Shown here: one piece after another, positions 1 through 8,564 of the stretch
How the letters are laid out: every line of letters begins with the position of its first letter
How positions within the stretch are numbered: the first letter of the stretch is position 1
Origin: Herbinix sp.
Lineage (GTDB): Bacteria; Bacillota; Clostridia; Lachnospirales; Lachnospiraceae
Assembly: GCA_029256105.1 (NCBI GenBank)
Contig: JAQSYO010000006.1
Location: 62,001 to 126,000, forward strand
Length of the DNA stretch: 64,000 nucleotides
Direction: 5' to 3'
The notes under the pieces: model-generated
Database searches by the model: none
Told to the model about the DNA's origin: nothing
What the model saw: the letters and a program-made list of their open reading frames with translations, nothing else
Translations under genes and position numbers: made by a program

Positions 1-297
1 GGCAAATACATCATAAGCCTCCGGGTAATGTTCTTTGCTAGAAGAGACAAATATGATAATTACATCCTTCATAATAGCGCGAATTTTGCCAGCAGTTTCA
101 ATTCCGTTTAATCCTGGCATATAAATATCTAAAAAGAGAATATCAAATAAAATTTCATGCTCCAGGCAGTCCTCAAACAGAGATTTACCGTCTGTATATT
201 CCGATATGTGGAGCGATTCATCATAAGAATATAAGGCTTTCGATAAGGTCATAATATCATCTACTCTATCATCACAGATACCGATTTGTACAGACAT
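1..297 (-). CDS. Response regulator receiver domain, LytTR-type (partial, C-terminus off the left edge)
   Basis: Only the first 99 residues are inside the window. They form a CheY-like receiver domain: acidic pair CDD at residues 8-10, the phospho-acceptor Asp57 in FLDIYMPG, and a serine run near 85-87 where the conserved Ser/Thr sits. The EAYDVFA end resembles the segment preceding a LytTR DNA-binding domain in AgrA/LytT regulators, but that output domain is not visible, so the subfamily is inferred. The ATG at 295-297 is preceded by GAGAGGAG at about 307-314, a clear ribosome binding site. It lies downstream of the DUF1456 gene on the same strand. Confidence 0.85.
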   Translation of the reverse strand, partial: MSVQIGICDDRVDDIMTLSKALYSYDESLHISEYTDGKSLFEDCLEHEILFDILFLDIYMPGLNGIETAGKIRAIMKDVIIIFVSSSKEHYPEAYDVFA

Positions 298-343
298 TAG
301 ATAATTCTCCTCTCACTACACTTTCGCGTATTTATCCTTTGTA

Positions 344-871
344 TTATTGTCGATATTTTATAGCTAACCCTTTTAAGAAGTTTCTTACATAGCTGTCGCC
401 ACATTCTTTATAATTCTTATGCCCTTCTTTTCTAAATACTGCGCTTAATTCTCCTTTCGATACTGTAGCTCCTGCTTCACTCAATATCGCAAGCATGTCT
501 TCGCTCGATAAAGCAAGTGCAATTTTCATTTTCTTTAGAACCACATTATTAACGCTTCCCGTACTCATGATTGCTAGGGCAGGTTTCGTAGAATGCTCTG
601 CATTTTGTTCTTGAACTCCCCTTTTAAAGATAATGAATCCGTTCAAAAATGACTCAAGAGTTAAATTATTACAACTTATCATCTCGTCACTTTCTCCTGG
701 AGTTTTATCATTGTTTAATTTATTCTGAGATTCATCCTTTGATTTTATGAGCATTTTTTGTAATTCATCTTTCGTAACTTTTATACCACCAAGCCGAAAC
801 ATTTCAATCATATCGATATCTTTTATATCTAAAGCATACCTTATTCGAATTAATATATCGTTATTATTCAT
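344..871 (-). CDS. DUF1456 family protein (YehS-like)
   Basis: A 175-residue soluble protein made of two related halves, about residues 1-70 and 108-170. Each starts with a segment of the form N(D/N)(I/V)L..(I/M)(R/K)(Y/I)AL, followed by a short helix pair and a G(A/I).V(S/T)K(D/G)EL motif. This duplicated arrangement is typical of the DUF1456/YehS family, whose function is not established. The linker (about 70-100) is polar and low in complexity. It sits 46 bp upstream of the response regulator on the same strand and may be cotranscribed with it. Confidence 0.8.
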   Translation of the reverse strand: MNNNDILIRIRYALDIKDIDMIEMFRLGGIKVTKDELQKMLIKSKDESQNKLNNDKTPGESDEMISCNNLTLESFLNGFIIFKRGVQEQNAEHSTKPALAIMSTGSVNNVVLKKMKIALALSSEDMLAILSEAGATVSKGELSAVFRKEGHKNYKECGDSYVRNFLKGLAIKYRQ

Positions 872-991
872 TTATTCCTCCATAAGTATCGTCACTTGCA
901 TCGTTTATATTTTATACTACTTTTACGTAATATTCAAACACTTTGCAAAAAATGGTTCTTTCCATCGTTTCTAAATATAATAGTATTTTAT

Positions 992-1948
992 CTAACGCAT
1001 AATGTATTCATACAATTTATAAGGAATATAATCGATTGCATCTCTATTCATACTATAATATACATAATTGCCTTGGCGTTTCTTATCCAATAGGCCCGCC
1101 TTGTCTAGTAACTTTAAGTGTTTTGATATTCCTGCTTCTGTTAGCTTTAGCTTAATTGCTAGACTTTGCGTGGAGGCACAATCCTTTCGCAACTCATGAA
1201 GTATTTTAAGACGTGTCTCATCCCCCAGTGCTTTTAAAAGATTAACTAAATCAGATGGAACCGTATCCTTTTTTTCTTCCACTTCTACTAACTTCGTTAA
1301 ATATAGGATCTTATCTCCCTCACCCATTAGTAGATGTGGACTTATGAAGGTACTTGCCCTGATTACAATCTTATTTAGTTGGCTGATCTCAAATCGGTAT
1401 ACTTTATTCTTATGAAATATGATTTCATTTTCATTAATTTCGATTCGTTCATGAATTTTATTGACCCTGTTTAATAGTCCATCTTTCCTACAAGCATTTA
1501 ATTCTTTTGTAAGAACGCGGATTAAAAAGGGTTGAAGAAAGTTTATCTCATGACGAAATACAATATCATAATATTCCTTCATTATTCTAAGGATATGACT
1601 TTTAGCCACCTTATCGGTGTTTACGTTATACGGTTGAAACACCTTATTCCATCGAAAGAAGCTCATCTTTTCAAGTTCCATCAGTGCATCCGGAATACTT
1701 AATTCAGAATACGGGCTTATTGCTGTAAAGTCCATAATAATAAGCCACTCATTCGTATATGTGCTAAATAATCGTATCTCCTCTATCAGCTTTCCTGGCA
1801 TTTCTTCCGCTAGGATACTCATCCACTTCATTCGATCCAGGTGATGCTCCGGCTTTGAGATAACGTGTAAGGAAGCAAGCATTTCAAACAAGGGAGAAAA
1901 TATAAATTCTCCTTTTAAATTCTTTTCATAACAAAATCCGATGTTCAT
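992..1948 (-). CDS. ArsR-family transcriptional regulator with N-terminal DUF5937-like domain
   Basis: A 318-residue regulator. Residues about 235-305 form an ArsR winged helix-turn-helix (ALGDETRLKIL, then ISKHLKLLDKAGLL, then a GNYVYYSMN wing). The N-terminal 200 residues (SPLFEMLASLHVISKPEHH) match the DUF5937-type domain often found ahead of this HTH. A longer frame begins at a TTG at 1984, but AGGAAGG lies five bases before the internal ATG at 1948, so I use that start. It is the last gene of a four-gene minus-strand unit with an ABC-2 exporter and probably regulates it. No cysteine metal-binding motif is evident in the HTH, so metal sensing is unlikely. Confidence 0.85.
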   Translation of the reverse strand: MNIGFCYEKNLKGEFIFSPLFEMLASLHVISKPEHHLDRMKWMSILAEEMPGKLIEEIRLFSTYTNEWLIIMDFTAISPYSELSIPDALMELEKMSFFRWNKVFQPYNVNTDKVAKSHILRIMKEYYDIVFRHEINFLQPFLIRVLTKELNACRKDGLLNRVNKIHERIEINENEIIFHKNKVYRFEISQLNKIVIRASTFISPHLLMGEGDKILYLTKLVEVEEKKDTVPSDLVNLLKALGDETRLKILHELRKDCASTQSLAIKLKLTEAGISKHLKLLDKAGLLDKKRQGNYVYYSMNRDAIDYIPYKLYEYIMR

Positions 1949-2002
1949 GCTAACCTTCCTATGCCTGCAGGAGCAAGCATTCAAATAATGATAATATATA
2001 TT

Positions 2003-2812
2003 CTAAAACAGCGTTAAATTACCTGTTCTACGTACATGCCGTTCGACAATTTGAATTATAATAATAATTGCTCCAAGTAGTATTCCCATAATTACAAACC
2101 CAATAATCACAAAACCTCGAATATCATAGAGGGAACTTCCCATCAGCACAACTTTTCGAACTGCTTCGATGGCATACGTCAAGGGAAAAATCACACTGAT
2201 TGCTTTAGCCCAAAGGGGAAACAAGGTGGTGGGAACTTTTACTCCTCCGAACAGTTCCATCGGCTCTTCCAAAATAGTAAATAAAAAGTCGGTATCTCTT
2301 GAAAATAAGAAAAGTGAATTTAAGAACATTCCCCAAAGCACTGCCATTCCCGTAATTAAAAGAAAAACAACAATACCAGGTATTGTCTTCATTATGACAA
2401 CCTCATTCTTCATTACTAACATAGAAATCGTAAAAAAAATCATGATAATAACACTTTCAAACAGAGAGGAAACCGCATTGCCAAGGAGTACAGCTGCTCT
2501 ATTTGTTGGTGACAGATAAATGAGTTCTAAGGTACCACTAACTCTCTCAAAAGAAAACCTCCAAGCGGACTGCACTAAGGATCGAAAAAAGCTCATACAC
2601 ATATATCCTAATAATAGATATACTACCACATTTTCCGTGGTTATGTAAATCACTTTGCTTTTGGACAAATCAAATGAATGGAAGCTATAATAAGTAGTAA
2701 TGAAACTCAGTAAAGGCCACAAAAATAAGGATATGTATATCGTCTTACTATGAAAATAATTCTTATGTTGTTTCTTAATTTCAGCTACAAAAGATTTCAA
2801 AAAAGCAGTCAT
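2003..2812 (-). CDS. ABC-2 type transporter permease
   Basis: A 269-residue integral membrane protein with about six predicted hydrophobic segments (near 28-45, 62-80, 108-130, 140-170, 200-215 and 230-252). The cytoplasmic stretch RFSFERVSGTLELIYLSPTN between the second and third segments is the conserved coupling region of ABC-2 permeases. Its start lies directly after the stop of the ATPase gene, so the two are almost certainly translationally coupled. With the permease at 3794-4606 it would form a heterodimeric exporter. The substrate is unknown; drug or lipid export is typical of the family. Confidence 0.88.
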   Translation of the reverse strand: MTAFLKSFVAEIKKQHKNYFHSKTIYISLFLWPLLSFITTYYSFHSFDLSKSKVIYITTENVVVYLLLGYMCMSFFRSLVQSAWRFSFERVSGTLELIYLSPTNRAAVLLGNAVSSLFESVIIMIFFTISMLVMKNEVVIMKTIPGIVVFLLITGMAVLWGMFLNSLFLFSRDTDFLFTILEEPMELFGGVKVPTTLFPLWAKAISVIFPLTYAIEAVRKVVLMGSSLYDIRGFVIIGFVIMGILLGAIIIIIQIVERHVRRTGNLTLF

Positions 2813-2813
2813 A

Positions 2814-3788
2814 TTAGGCCTCCTTTGCTAGTTGAAGGATGGTATCCTCAAGCCTAGGTTCCTTCTCATACATTTCCTTGATAAATAATGCTTCCGCAGC
2901 ACAGGCTTTTGATAATTCCAAGGAAATATTTTCTTGGCTGCTAATATGAAAACCCTCACTATCCTCTGTCACATTAATTGTAGAATCAAATACTTTTAGT
3001 CGGTCTGCAAGGCATACCATAATATCGTTGTTATGTTCATAAAGTTTTAATACATAATTTTTACGATTGAAGGTGTTTGCTGCAAGTTCTTTTGTTGTTC
3101 CCTGCTTAATTAAGGTTCCATCACTCATTATATAAATATAATCGCAAAGCTCCTCTATCTCACTCATATAATGAGAGGTTAATAGTATTCCCTTGTTCTT
3201 CTCTTGTGCCAAATATTTAATATGCTTACGCAGCTCCTTTGAAACAACTGCGTCAAGTCCGATTGTAGGCTCATCCAGGAATAAATATTCCGGATCATTG
3301 ATTAATCCTCGCGCAATCTGAAGTCTTTGTTTCATCCCTTTTGAGAAGGTTTCAACCGGTACGTTTTGCTTTTCCTCCAAACCAACAAGCTTCAGAAGCT
3401 CCTCTATTCTTTTCTTCAATACGATATTTGGCACATTATAAATTTGACCGTAATACCAGAGATTTTCATAAGCAGTTAATCGCCAGTAGATCATCCTCTC
3501 CCCACCGGCAATCATATTAATTCGCTTTTTTATCTCGATTGGGTGTTTTATTGCATCAATATCGTCCATAAAGTAGGATCCACTGGTTGGTGATAATAGA
3601 GTAGTTAACATTTTAATCGTGGTAGTCTTCCCTGCTCCATTAATTCCAAGAAGGCCTACAATTTTACCTTTTTCTATCTGCATTGAGATATCCTTTACTG
3701 CTTTTACCTGCTGCTTTTCTCTGATAAAACCTTTACCAACTTTTACGTTGTAGGTTTTTTGTAAATGCTCTGCTCTAATCATATTCAC
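2814..3788 (-). CDS. ABC transporter ATP-binding protein (DrrA/CcmA-type exporter subunit)
   Basis: A 324-residue ATPase with a complete nucleotide-binding domain: Walker A GINGAGKT at 48-55, signature FSKGMKQRLQIARGL, Walker B YLFLDEPTIGLD and the switch histidine in LLTSHYMSE. The roughly 90-residue C-terminal extension (from VLKLYEHN on) is typical of antibiotic-export ATPases. It lies between two ABC-2 permeases, 5 bp from the upstream one and 1 bp from the downstream one, so the three subunits form one exporter. Expression is likely under the promoter at 4679-4707. Confidence 0.93.
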   Translation of the reverse strand: MNMIRAEHLQKTYNVKVGKGFIREKQQVKAVKDISMQIEKGKIVGLLGINGAGKTTTIKMLTTLLSPTSGSYFMDDIDAIKHPIEIKKRINMIAGGERMIYWRLTAYENLWYYGQIYNVPNIVLKKRIEELLKLVGLEEKQNVPVETFSKGMKQRLQIARGLINDPEYLFLDEPTIGLDAVVSKELRKHIKYLAQEKNKGILLTSHYMSEIEELCDYIYIMSDGTLIKQGTTKELAANTFNRKNYVLKLYEHNNDIMVCLADRLKVFDSTINVTEDSEGFHISSQENISLELSKACAAEALFIKEMYEKEPRLEDTILQLAKEA

Positions 3789-3793
3789 TCCTC

Positions 3794-4606
3794 TTATCCA
3801 TGTATTTTCTCAAGTGCGATTTCTTCGCATCTTTTCATTAACAGAAAACCAACCAAAATATATATAGTACTAAGTAAAAACATACTACCTATTGCTGCTA
3901 TCTGCTCTTGTACACCCATTCCTAACAATACACTATTACGAATTAACGTTACTGCATTTGTAATAGGGATAAAATCTGCAATTAACCTAAGCCACTGAGG
4001 TAGATACTGTGACGGAAATGTTATTCCACATACAAAAAATAAAAACGTAAATAAGGTATTCTGTGATATATAGGTATCCCGCGTAGAAAGCATGATACAG
4101 CCTAATATCATGGATACACCAAAGAAAGCATAGAGCGAAATTATCGTAACTACGAAAAATCCCAACAGATTGCAATGACTGAAATTTATTCCAAAGGGTA
4201 TCGCAATGATAAGTGAAACAAGTACTTCAATCGAAGTAGTTACTGTCTGAACTACCATATTACCAAGAAAATATTCTACCCGCTTAAATGGCGCAAGCAT
4301 TAAGCTCTCCAAGGTCCCTTCTCTCAATTCTGTAATTAAGCTTCTACTAACATTCAGACAGGTTCTTACCACGAATAAGTAAATCAGGCTGCCTACGATA
4401 ACATAGCTCATATAATTTTTGGTCCCAGTAAAAACATAAAACCTGGAATCTAAATTCTTCTCAAATAGAAGCTTATACATCATCCATGCGCCAAGAGCAG
4501 TATAAAAGCCGGTAAGAACATTGCCAACAAAAAAGTCAATGGGATAAGCTCTGTATCTCGTTAATAGATTCTTTTTCAGTGTACCGCGTAATACTTTCAA
4601 GTCCAT
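3794..4606 (-). CDS. ABC-2 type transporter permease
   Basis: First gene of the exporter operon, 270 residues with about six hydrophobic segments. The motif SLITELREGTLESLMLAPFK (about residues 89-108) corresponds to the coupling region of the partner permease, and the spacing of membrane segments is the same, so the two permeases are paralogous. An AGGGCG-like sequence and GGAGG just before the ATG at 4606 serve as the ribosome binding site. The promoter and a candidate operator lie 45-100 bp upstream. Confidence 0.88.
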   Translation of the reverse strand: MDLKVLRGTLKKNLLTRYRAYPIDFFVGNVLTGFYTALGAWMMYKLLFEKNLDSRFYVFTGTKNYMSYVIVGSLIYLFVVRTCLNVSRSLITELREGTLESLMLAPFKRVEYFLGNMVVQTVTTSIEVLVSLIIAIPFGINFSHCNLLGFFVVTIISLYAFFGVSMILGCIMLSTRDTYISQNTLFTFLFFVCGITFPSQYLPQWLRLIADFIPITNAVTLIRNSVLLGMGVQEQIAAIGSMFLLSTIYILVGFLLMKRCEEIALEKIHG

Positions 4607-4650
4607 TTTCGCCCTCCATTTTAATATTTTAATTAACTATATAGCTAATC

Positions 4651-4667
4651 AAATTCACTTTGAATTT
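4651..4667. promoter_or_regulatory. Inverted repeat, candidate operator of the ABC exporter operon
   Basis: A perfect 7-3-7 inverted repeat (AAATTCA-CTT-TGAATTT) just downstream of the -10 box of the exporter promoter. That position suits a repressor, and the operon encodes an ArsR-type regulator as its last gene. Binding is inferred only. Confidence 0.4.
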
Positions 4668-4678
4668 AAAGTATTGGT

Positions 4679-4707
4679 ATTATATATGTGCTGGTTAATA
4701 ATGTCAA
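4679..4707 (-). promoter_or_regulatory. Sigma-A type promoter of the ABC exporter operon
   Basis: Read on the minus strand, this is TTGACA (plus 4702-4707), 17 bp, then TATAAT (plus 4679-4684). It is a consensus vegetative promoter about 70 bp before the first permease gene. Confidence 0.8.
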
Positions 4708-4812
4708 CCTTGAAATAAATAAATTATAAATAAATCTTGAATTAAATAAATTATAAATAAATCACTTTCCTACTTAGTATGTGTATAAGAATCTTGGAGA
4801 TGTTAATATCCT

Positions 4813-4859
4813 AAAAAGCTCTTTCAAGGAATCCGTCGGAATTTCATGAAAGAGTTTTT
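4813..4859 (+). terminator. Terminator-like hairpin with no evident upstream gene
   Basis: Stem AAAAA-G-CTCTTTCA / TGAAAGAG-TTTTT around a roughly 20-base loop. The flanking A and T tracts make it bidirectional. No gene ends here on either strand, so it could close a short untranslated RNA or insulate the two divergent units. Confidence 0.4.
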
Positions 4860-5095
4860 AGGTATAACTTATGCTTCTATAATATAGTATACTGTCTGAA
4901 AATGAGTAAATTAAATTGGTTTATTACATAACAACACAGAAAAACATATCGGTTGAGTGAAAAGATAATTTTCCGTTGGGGAAATTGGAATTTCGTTTTT
5001 CATTCAACCCAAAAAATCTATCAAAATATTTTTGTAGTATTTCGATATTTTTGCGATATAATATTAGATATTATTTGGTTAGTGAAAGGAGCCTT

Positions 5096-5926
5096 ATGAA
5101 AAAGACAAAACATAAAAATTTTATTATCGTTTTTTTAATCGGTGTATTTCTTATATTCTTTTGTTTATGGCAAAATAATGATATTGTTGTTTCAGATTAT
5201 ATATATAAATCAAAAAAAATAAGTCGTTATTTAGATGGATTTAAGATAGTACAGATCTCAGATTTGCATAATAAAAAGTTCGGTAAGAATCAAAAGAACC
5301 TATTAAAAATACTAGAAAATGAAGCTCCGAACATAATCGTTATCACCGGAGATATCGTTGATAGCAACCATACAAACATAGAGATAGCCTTAGAATTCAT
5401 AAGAGGTGCCGTAGAGATAGCACCCGTGTATTATGTAACCGGAAATCATGAATATTGGTTGAATAGTATTGACTCTACAAAATTAATGCAGGGAATGGAG
5501 CAGTCTGGTGTCATAATATTGGATAATAAAGCGATTAGTATTGGAAAAGAAAGCGATTATGGCTTTTATTTAATAGGTTTGAATGACAATAATCTCACCG
5601 ATAGCACTCTAAAGACATTATGTTCTACTTTGGATTCCAATAAACTGCAAATTTTATTAGCACATGAACCTCAGAATAATGATCATTATAGCGATGCAGA
5701 AGTCGACCTTGTATTTGCTGGACACGCTCATGGGGGACAATGGAGATTACCTTTGATAGGTGGTTTGTATGCCCCGAACCAAGGATTATTTCCACAATAT
5801 ACATCAGGCGTTCATATCGAAGATAATACAACAATGATTGTAAGTAGAGGTTTGGGAAATAGCGTAATTCCTATTCGTATTTTTAATCGACCCCAAGTTG
5901 TCGTTGTACAGTTACAAAAAGAGTAA
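5096..5926 (+). CDS. Membrane-anchored metallophosphoesterase (YkuE/YaeI-like)
   Basis: A 276-residue protein with an N-terminal hydrophobic anchor (about 9-24) and an external calcineurin-like phosphoesterase domain. Metal-binding motifs are present in order: DLH at 56-58, GDIVD (Asp86), GNHE at 116-119, a histidine in LLAHEP, and GHAHGGQ. The last motif is typical of the YkuE/YaeI group, whose characterised members act on lipid-linked phosphodiesters; the substrate here is unknown. A longer frame starts at a TTG at 4976, but GAAAGGAG ends five bases before the ATG at 5096 and the anchor begins there. It is a single gene closed by a strong terminator. Confidence 0.88.
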   Translation: MKKTKHKNFIIVFLIGVFLIFFCLWQNNDIVVSDYIYKSKKISRYLDGFKIVQISDLHNKKFGKNQKNLLKILENEAPNIIVITGDIVDSNHTNIEIALEFIRGAVEIAPVYYVTGNHEYWLNSIDSTKLMQGMEQSGVIILDNKAISIGKESDYGFYLIGLNDNNLTDSTLKTLCSTLDSNKLQILLAHEPQNNDHYSDAEVDLVFAGHAHGGQWRLPLIGGLYAPNQGLFPQYTSGVHIEDNTTMIVSRGLGNSVIPIRIFNRPQVVVVQLQKE

Positions 5927-5996
5927 GTATCGTTTTATATTGCTAATATACTTGCATATATATCCTAGAAATAAGTAAAAACACTATGCGTAAATT

Positions 5997-6050
5997 AAAA
6001 AGAACCCTTTCATTTGATTAATTTCAATAAACTAGAAAGGGTTCTTTTCC
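5997..6050 (+). terminator. Intrinsic terminator of the metallophosphoesterase gene
   Basis: An 11-bp stem, AGAACCCTTTC (6001-6011) with GAAAGGGTTCT (6035-6045), preceded by A-rich sequence and followed by TTT. Confidence 0.8.
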
Positions 6051-6125
6051 GTATTCATTTAAAGCGTCCACAATAATTCAATCATATCGTTGTAATTTAT
6101 ATTTGGAATTTGTTTCATAATTCAT

Positions 6126-6163
6126 TAGTGGGTACATTTTTCGTCTAAAAAAATGTACCCACT
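6126..6163. repeat. Perfect 16-bp inverted repeat between convergent genes
   Basis: TAGTGGGTACATTTTT and its exact complement flank a six-base centre. It lies about 100 bp beyond the 3' end of the double-VOC gene (minus strand). A run of T occurs inside the stem rather than after it, so it is an atypical terminator; a protein-binding site or a decayed mobile-element end is also possible. Confidence 0.6.
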
Positions 6164-6266
6164 AGCTTAAAGTTAATTTTCTTTTGCTTGTATTATTCGT
6201 TTTATTGCCAATATAATAATTATACTTCATTTTCTTTATTACTTATGCTACCTATGCCCTAATCAA

Positions 6267-7148
6267 TTATGCTTCATATGCCTTAAACAATTCTGCTAAA
6301 TTAAACTTTTTCATTTTAAGAAATGCTTCTGTTACTTGCTGCAATTTTTTCGGATCCTTGTTCTGCATCATTTCATTCATGGCTGTAGGGACGATCTGCC
6401 AGGATACTCCGTATTTATCCTTCAGCCAACCACATTCCTCTGCTTCAGGAACTGCAGATAATTTATCCCAATAATAATCAATTTCCTCTTGTGACTCACA
6501 GTTAACTACAAAGGAAATAGCCTCGTTAAATGTAAATTTGTGTTCGTAGGCACTGTCCATCGCAGCAAAATCTAGATTTTCAAGCGTGAATCCTACGTGT
6601 AGAATCGTACCCGACTTGTCAGGCGAAGCGTCTTCGCCATATCGGAGGATTTCACCAATTTTTGAATCCTGGAACACGGACGTATAAAAATGAATGGCTT
6701 CTTCCGTATTTCCACATTGATCTCCGACAAACATCAGCGTTGGTGTGATTTTTTGCTTAATTTCTATATCTCCCATGTACATTATTTGCCAGGAAAGACC
6801 GTATTGGTCCGCTACCCAACCATATTTTTCGCTAAAGGGGTAAGCACCCAATTCCATAAGTGCTTCACCTTTCTCAATCAGCTTCTCCCATAGCATCTCC
6901 ACCTCAGTAGCTGTATTACAAGCGATTAGGAACGAAATGGCGGGAGTAAATTTAAAATAAGGACCAGCTGACAATAACATAAATTTTTGTCCCGCAAGCT
7001 CAATGGTTATCATATCCACCGTTCCCGATGGTGTATCATTAAGTATGGACTTGTCAATCAGCTTCGAATCTTCAAATAAAGACATATAAAATTTTGATGC
7101 CTCATCGGCTTCTTTGTCAAACCATAAGTGTGGTATAAGTTTGTTCAT
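6267..7148 (-). CDS. Double VOC-fold protein (PhnB / 3-demethylubiquinone methyltransferase-like domain family)
   Basis: A 293-residue protein made of two PhnB-type glyoxalase-fold (VOC) units, about residues 1-128 and 130-260. Each starts with a P(H/T)L.F.(D/G) strand and contains an A..FY.S.F.DSKI-like helix, an F(V/L)..(N/C) strand and the ending (C/Y)GW..D.YG(V/L)SWQI. The tandem copies would form a complete metal-binding VOC pair within one chain. The family includes bleomycin-resistance and glyoxalase relatives, but no substrate can be assigned. AAAGGAGG lies just before the ATG. It is a single gene. Confidence 0.8.
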   Translation of the reverse strand: MNKLIPHLWFDKEADEASKFYMSLFEDSKLIDKSILNDTPSGTVDMITIELAGQKFMLLSAGPYFKFTPAISFLIACNTATEVEMLWEKLIEKGEALMELGAYPFSEKYGWVADQYGLSWQIMYMGDIEIKQKITPTLMFVGDQCGNTEEAIHFYTSVFQDSKIGEILRYGEDASPDKSGTILHVGFTLENLDFAAMDSAYEHKFTFNEAISFVVNCESQEEIDYYWDKLSAVPEAEECGWLKDKYGVSWQIVPTAMNEMMQNKDPKKLQQVTEAFLKMKKFNLAELFKAYEA

Positions 7149-7482
7149 AATTTATTCCTCCTTTGAAATTGAAATTATATTAAGGTGTTATTATTACCAT
7201 TTTGTAAGGAAGGTTCCTATGAAAGATAAGTGAATATTATTGTTAGTTACAATATTAATTATACCAATTATTCACATATGATTCTATATATAATTTTAAT
7301 TCAACTATTTTTTTTAATTCACTTTTATTTTTATACCATTTTATTAGGATTAATAAATCAAAATAAGATCTTTTATTTCCTTATTAATGGAAATAAAAGA
7401 TCTTATTAATTTTAATATATGGAATAATTAATACAAAAATTATATTGAACTCATTCTTTCATAAAAGGGTTCCTAATCAACT
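7149..7482. other. Intergenic region between VOC gene and aldo/keto reductase
   Basis: 334 bp, very AT-rich. It holds the promoter side of the VOC gene, including a 12-bp palindrome AGGAAGGTTCCT near 7207, and the terminator of the aldo/keto reductase at 7362-7407. No gene is evident. Confidence 0.5.
7362..7407 (-). terminator. Terminator of the aldo/keto reductase gene (perfect 19-bp stem)
   Basis: AATAAGATCTTTTATTTCC (7362-7380) and its exact complement (7389-7407) flank an 8-base loop. On the minus strand the stem is followed by TTTTGATTT, so it works as an intrinsic terminator for the gene ending at 7483. Confidence 0.75.
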
Positions 7483-8334
7483 TTACCAGGTTATCGTATC
7501 TGGATTGGCTGAGTATCCACAACTGCCTTTTAAATTAGATATAATCTGTACATCCTGAACGGAAAGCTCAAAATCAAAAACATCAGCATTTTCTTGAATT
7601 CTGGATTTTGTAACTGATTTGGGTAACGGTAAAAATCCCATCTGAAGACTCCAACGAATACAGATCTGTGCAATTGTCTTTCCATATTTTTTTGCAAGTG
7701 CTTGCAACTCTGGAACTTCGAATATCTTTCCGGTTCCAAGCGGACTATATGCTTCTAGTAAAATGTTACGAGCCTTACAATAAGCTACCACCTCGTCCTG
7801 TGTATCTCCCGGACAAAGTCTGATTTGATTTACCATAGGAGCAATTGTGGCTGTTTTCATTAACTCCTCAATGTGATGGGGATGAAAATTACTAATACCA
7901 ATGGAACGAATACGACCGGCAGAATAAAATTCCTCAAAAGCTTTCCAGCTACCTGCATTTGCTTCCTGCCAACAGTCTCTGTAATTGATGGGATTTGGCC
8001 AATGTATCAAATATAGATCAAGATAGTCCATATCTAATTTCTTCATAGTCTGTTCAAAGGCAGCAATTGTTTTTTCATAACCATGTTCTGAATTAATCAG
8101 CTTACTGGTAATGAAAATCTCTTCTCTTGCAATACCACTTTTTTTAACCGCAATACCAACACTTTCTTCATTTCCATAACCTGCAGCGGTATCAATATGG
8201 CGGTACCCTAAGGAAAGAGCATCTTCCACAGCTGATACAGCGGTTTCTCCGTTCGGTGTCTGCCACGTTCCAAAGCCAATACATGGAATTTGAACTCCAT
8301 TATATAATACATAATTATCAATGAGTGATTGCAT
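7483..8334 (-). CDS. Aldo/keto reductase
   Basis: A 283-residue NADPH-dependent aldo/keto reductase of the AKR5-like (2,5-diketogluconate reductase / YvgN) type. The catalytic tetrad is visible: Asp in HIDTAAGYG, Tyr in the same motif, Lys in TSKL and His in LIHWP. The cofactor-binding end has PLPKSVTKSRIQENADVFDF. It is divergent from a MerR regulator, and the promoter between them has the 19-bp spacer of MerR-activated promoters. This suggests induction by a reactive aldehyde, quinone or thiol-reactive stress, as for Bacillus AdhR targets. A terminator follows at 7362-7407. Confidence 0.93.
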   Translation of the reverse strand: MQSLIDNYVLYNGVQIPCIGFGTWQTPNGETAVSAVEDALSLGYRHIDTAAGYGNEESVGIAVKKSGIAREEIFITSKLINSEHGYEKTIAAFEQTMKKLDMDYLDLYLIHWPNPINYRDCWQEANAGSWKAFEEFYSAGRIRSIGISNFHPHHIEELMKTATIAPMVNQIRLCPGDTQDEVVAYCKARNILLEAYSPLGTGKIFEVPELQALAKKYGKTIAQICIRWSLQMGFLPLPKSVTKSRIQENADVFDFELSVQDVQIISNLKGSCGYSANPDTITW

Positions 8335-8444
8335 ATGTTTCCTCCTTCTTTCTGTAATCTATCATTGTAAAATAGATTACTTGGGTCATTTATAGTACCA
8401 ATAAGTATTACTTGATTTCACACCTAGATTGGATGTATACTCAG

Positions 8445-8475
8445 ATTATAAACCTTAACGTTAACTTTAAGTCAA
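8445..8475 (-). promoter_or_regulatory. MerR-type promoter with 19-bp spacer driving the aldo/keto reductase
   Basis: On the minus strand: TTGACT (plus 8470-8475), a 19-bp spacer, and TATAAT (plus 8445-8450). The spacer carries the inverted repeat CTTAAAGTTAACGTTAAG. Over-long 19-bp spacers with a dyad between -35 and -10 are the hallmark of MerR-activated promoters. The MerR gene lies on the other side. A nearly identical copy is at 54097-54127. Confidence 0.88.
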
Positions 8476-8536
8476 TAGGAAAATCAAAAGTCAATGTGTA
8501 AAATGTAAAGTCAAATCTAAAGTCATATGTAAAGTT
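8469..8536 (+). repeat. Repeated AAGTCA hexamers in the MerR leader
   Basis: AAGTCA occurs at 8469, 8488, 8508 and 8520, followed by AAAGTTA near 8531, between the MerR-type promoter and the merR start. Spacings are 19, 20 and 12 bp. They may be extra half-sites for the regulator or relics of tandem duplication. Confidence 0.35.
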
Positions 8537-8564
8537 AAAATCAAACGTCTGGAAAGGAATTATC

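Larger units (their letters stand above)
4607..5095. other. Intergenic region between exporter operon and metallophosphoesterase
   Basis: 489 bp between divergent units. It holds the exporter promoter and operator (4651-4707), two near-identical copies of an AT-rich sequence containing AAATAAATTATAAATAAATC (about 4714-4763), and a hairpin at 4813-4859 (CTCTTTCA paired with TGAAAGAG, flanked by A5 and T5). I see no convincing coding frame. Confidence 0.5.
5927..6266. other. Convergent intergenic region
   Basis: 340 bp between the ends of two converging genes. It contains the terminator at 5997-6050 and the perfect inverted repeat at 6126-6163. Nothing else is evident. Confidence 0.5.
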
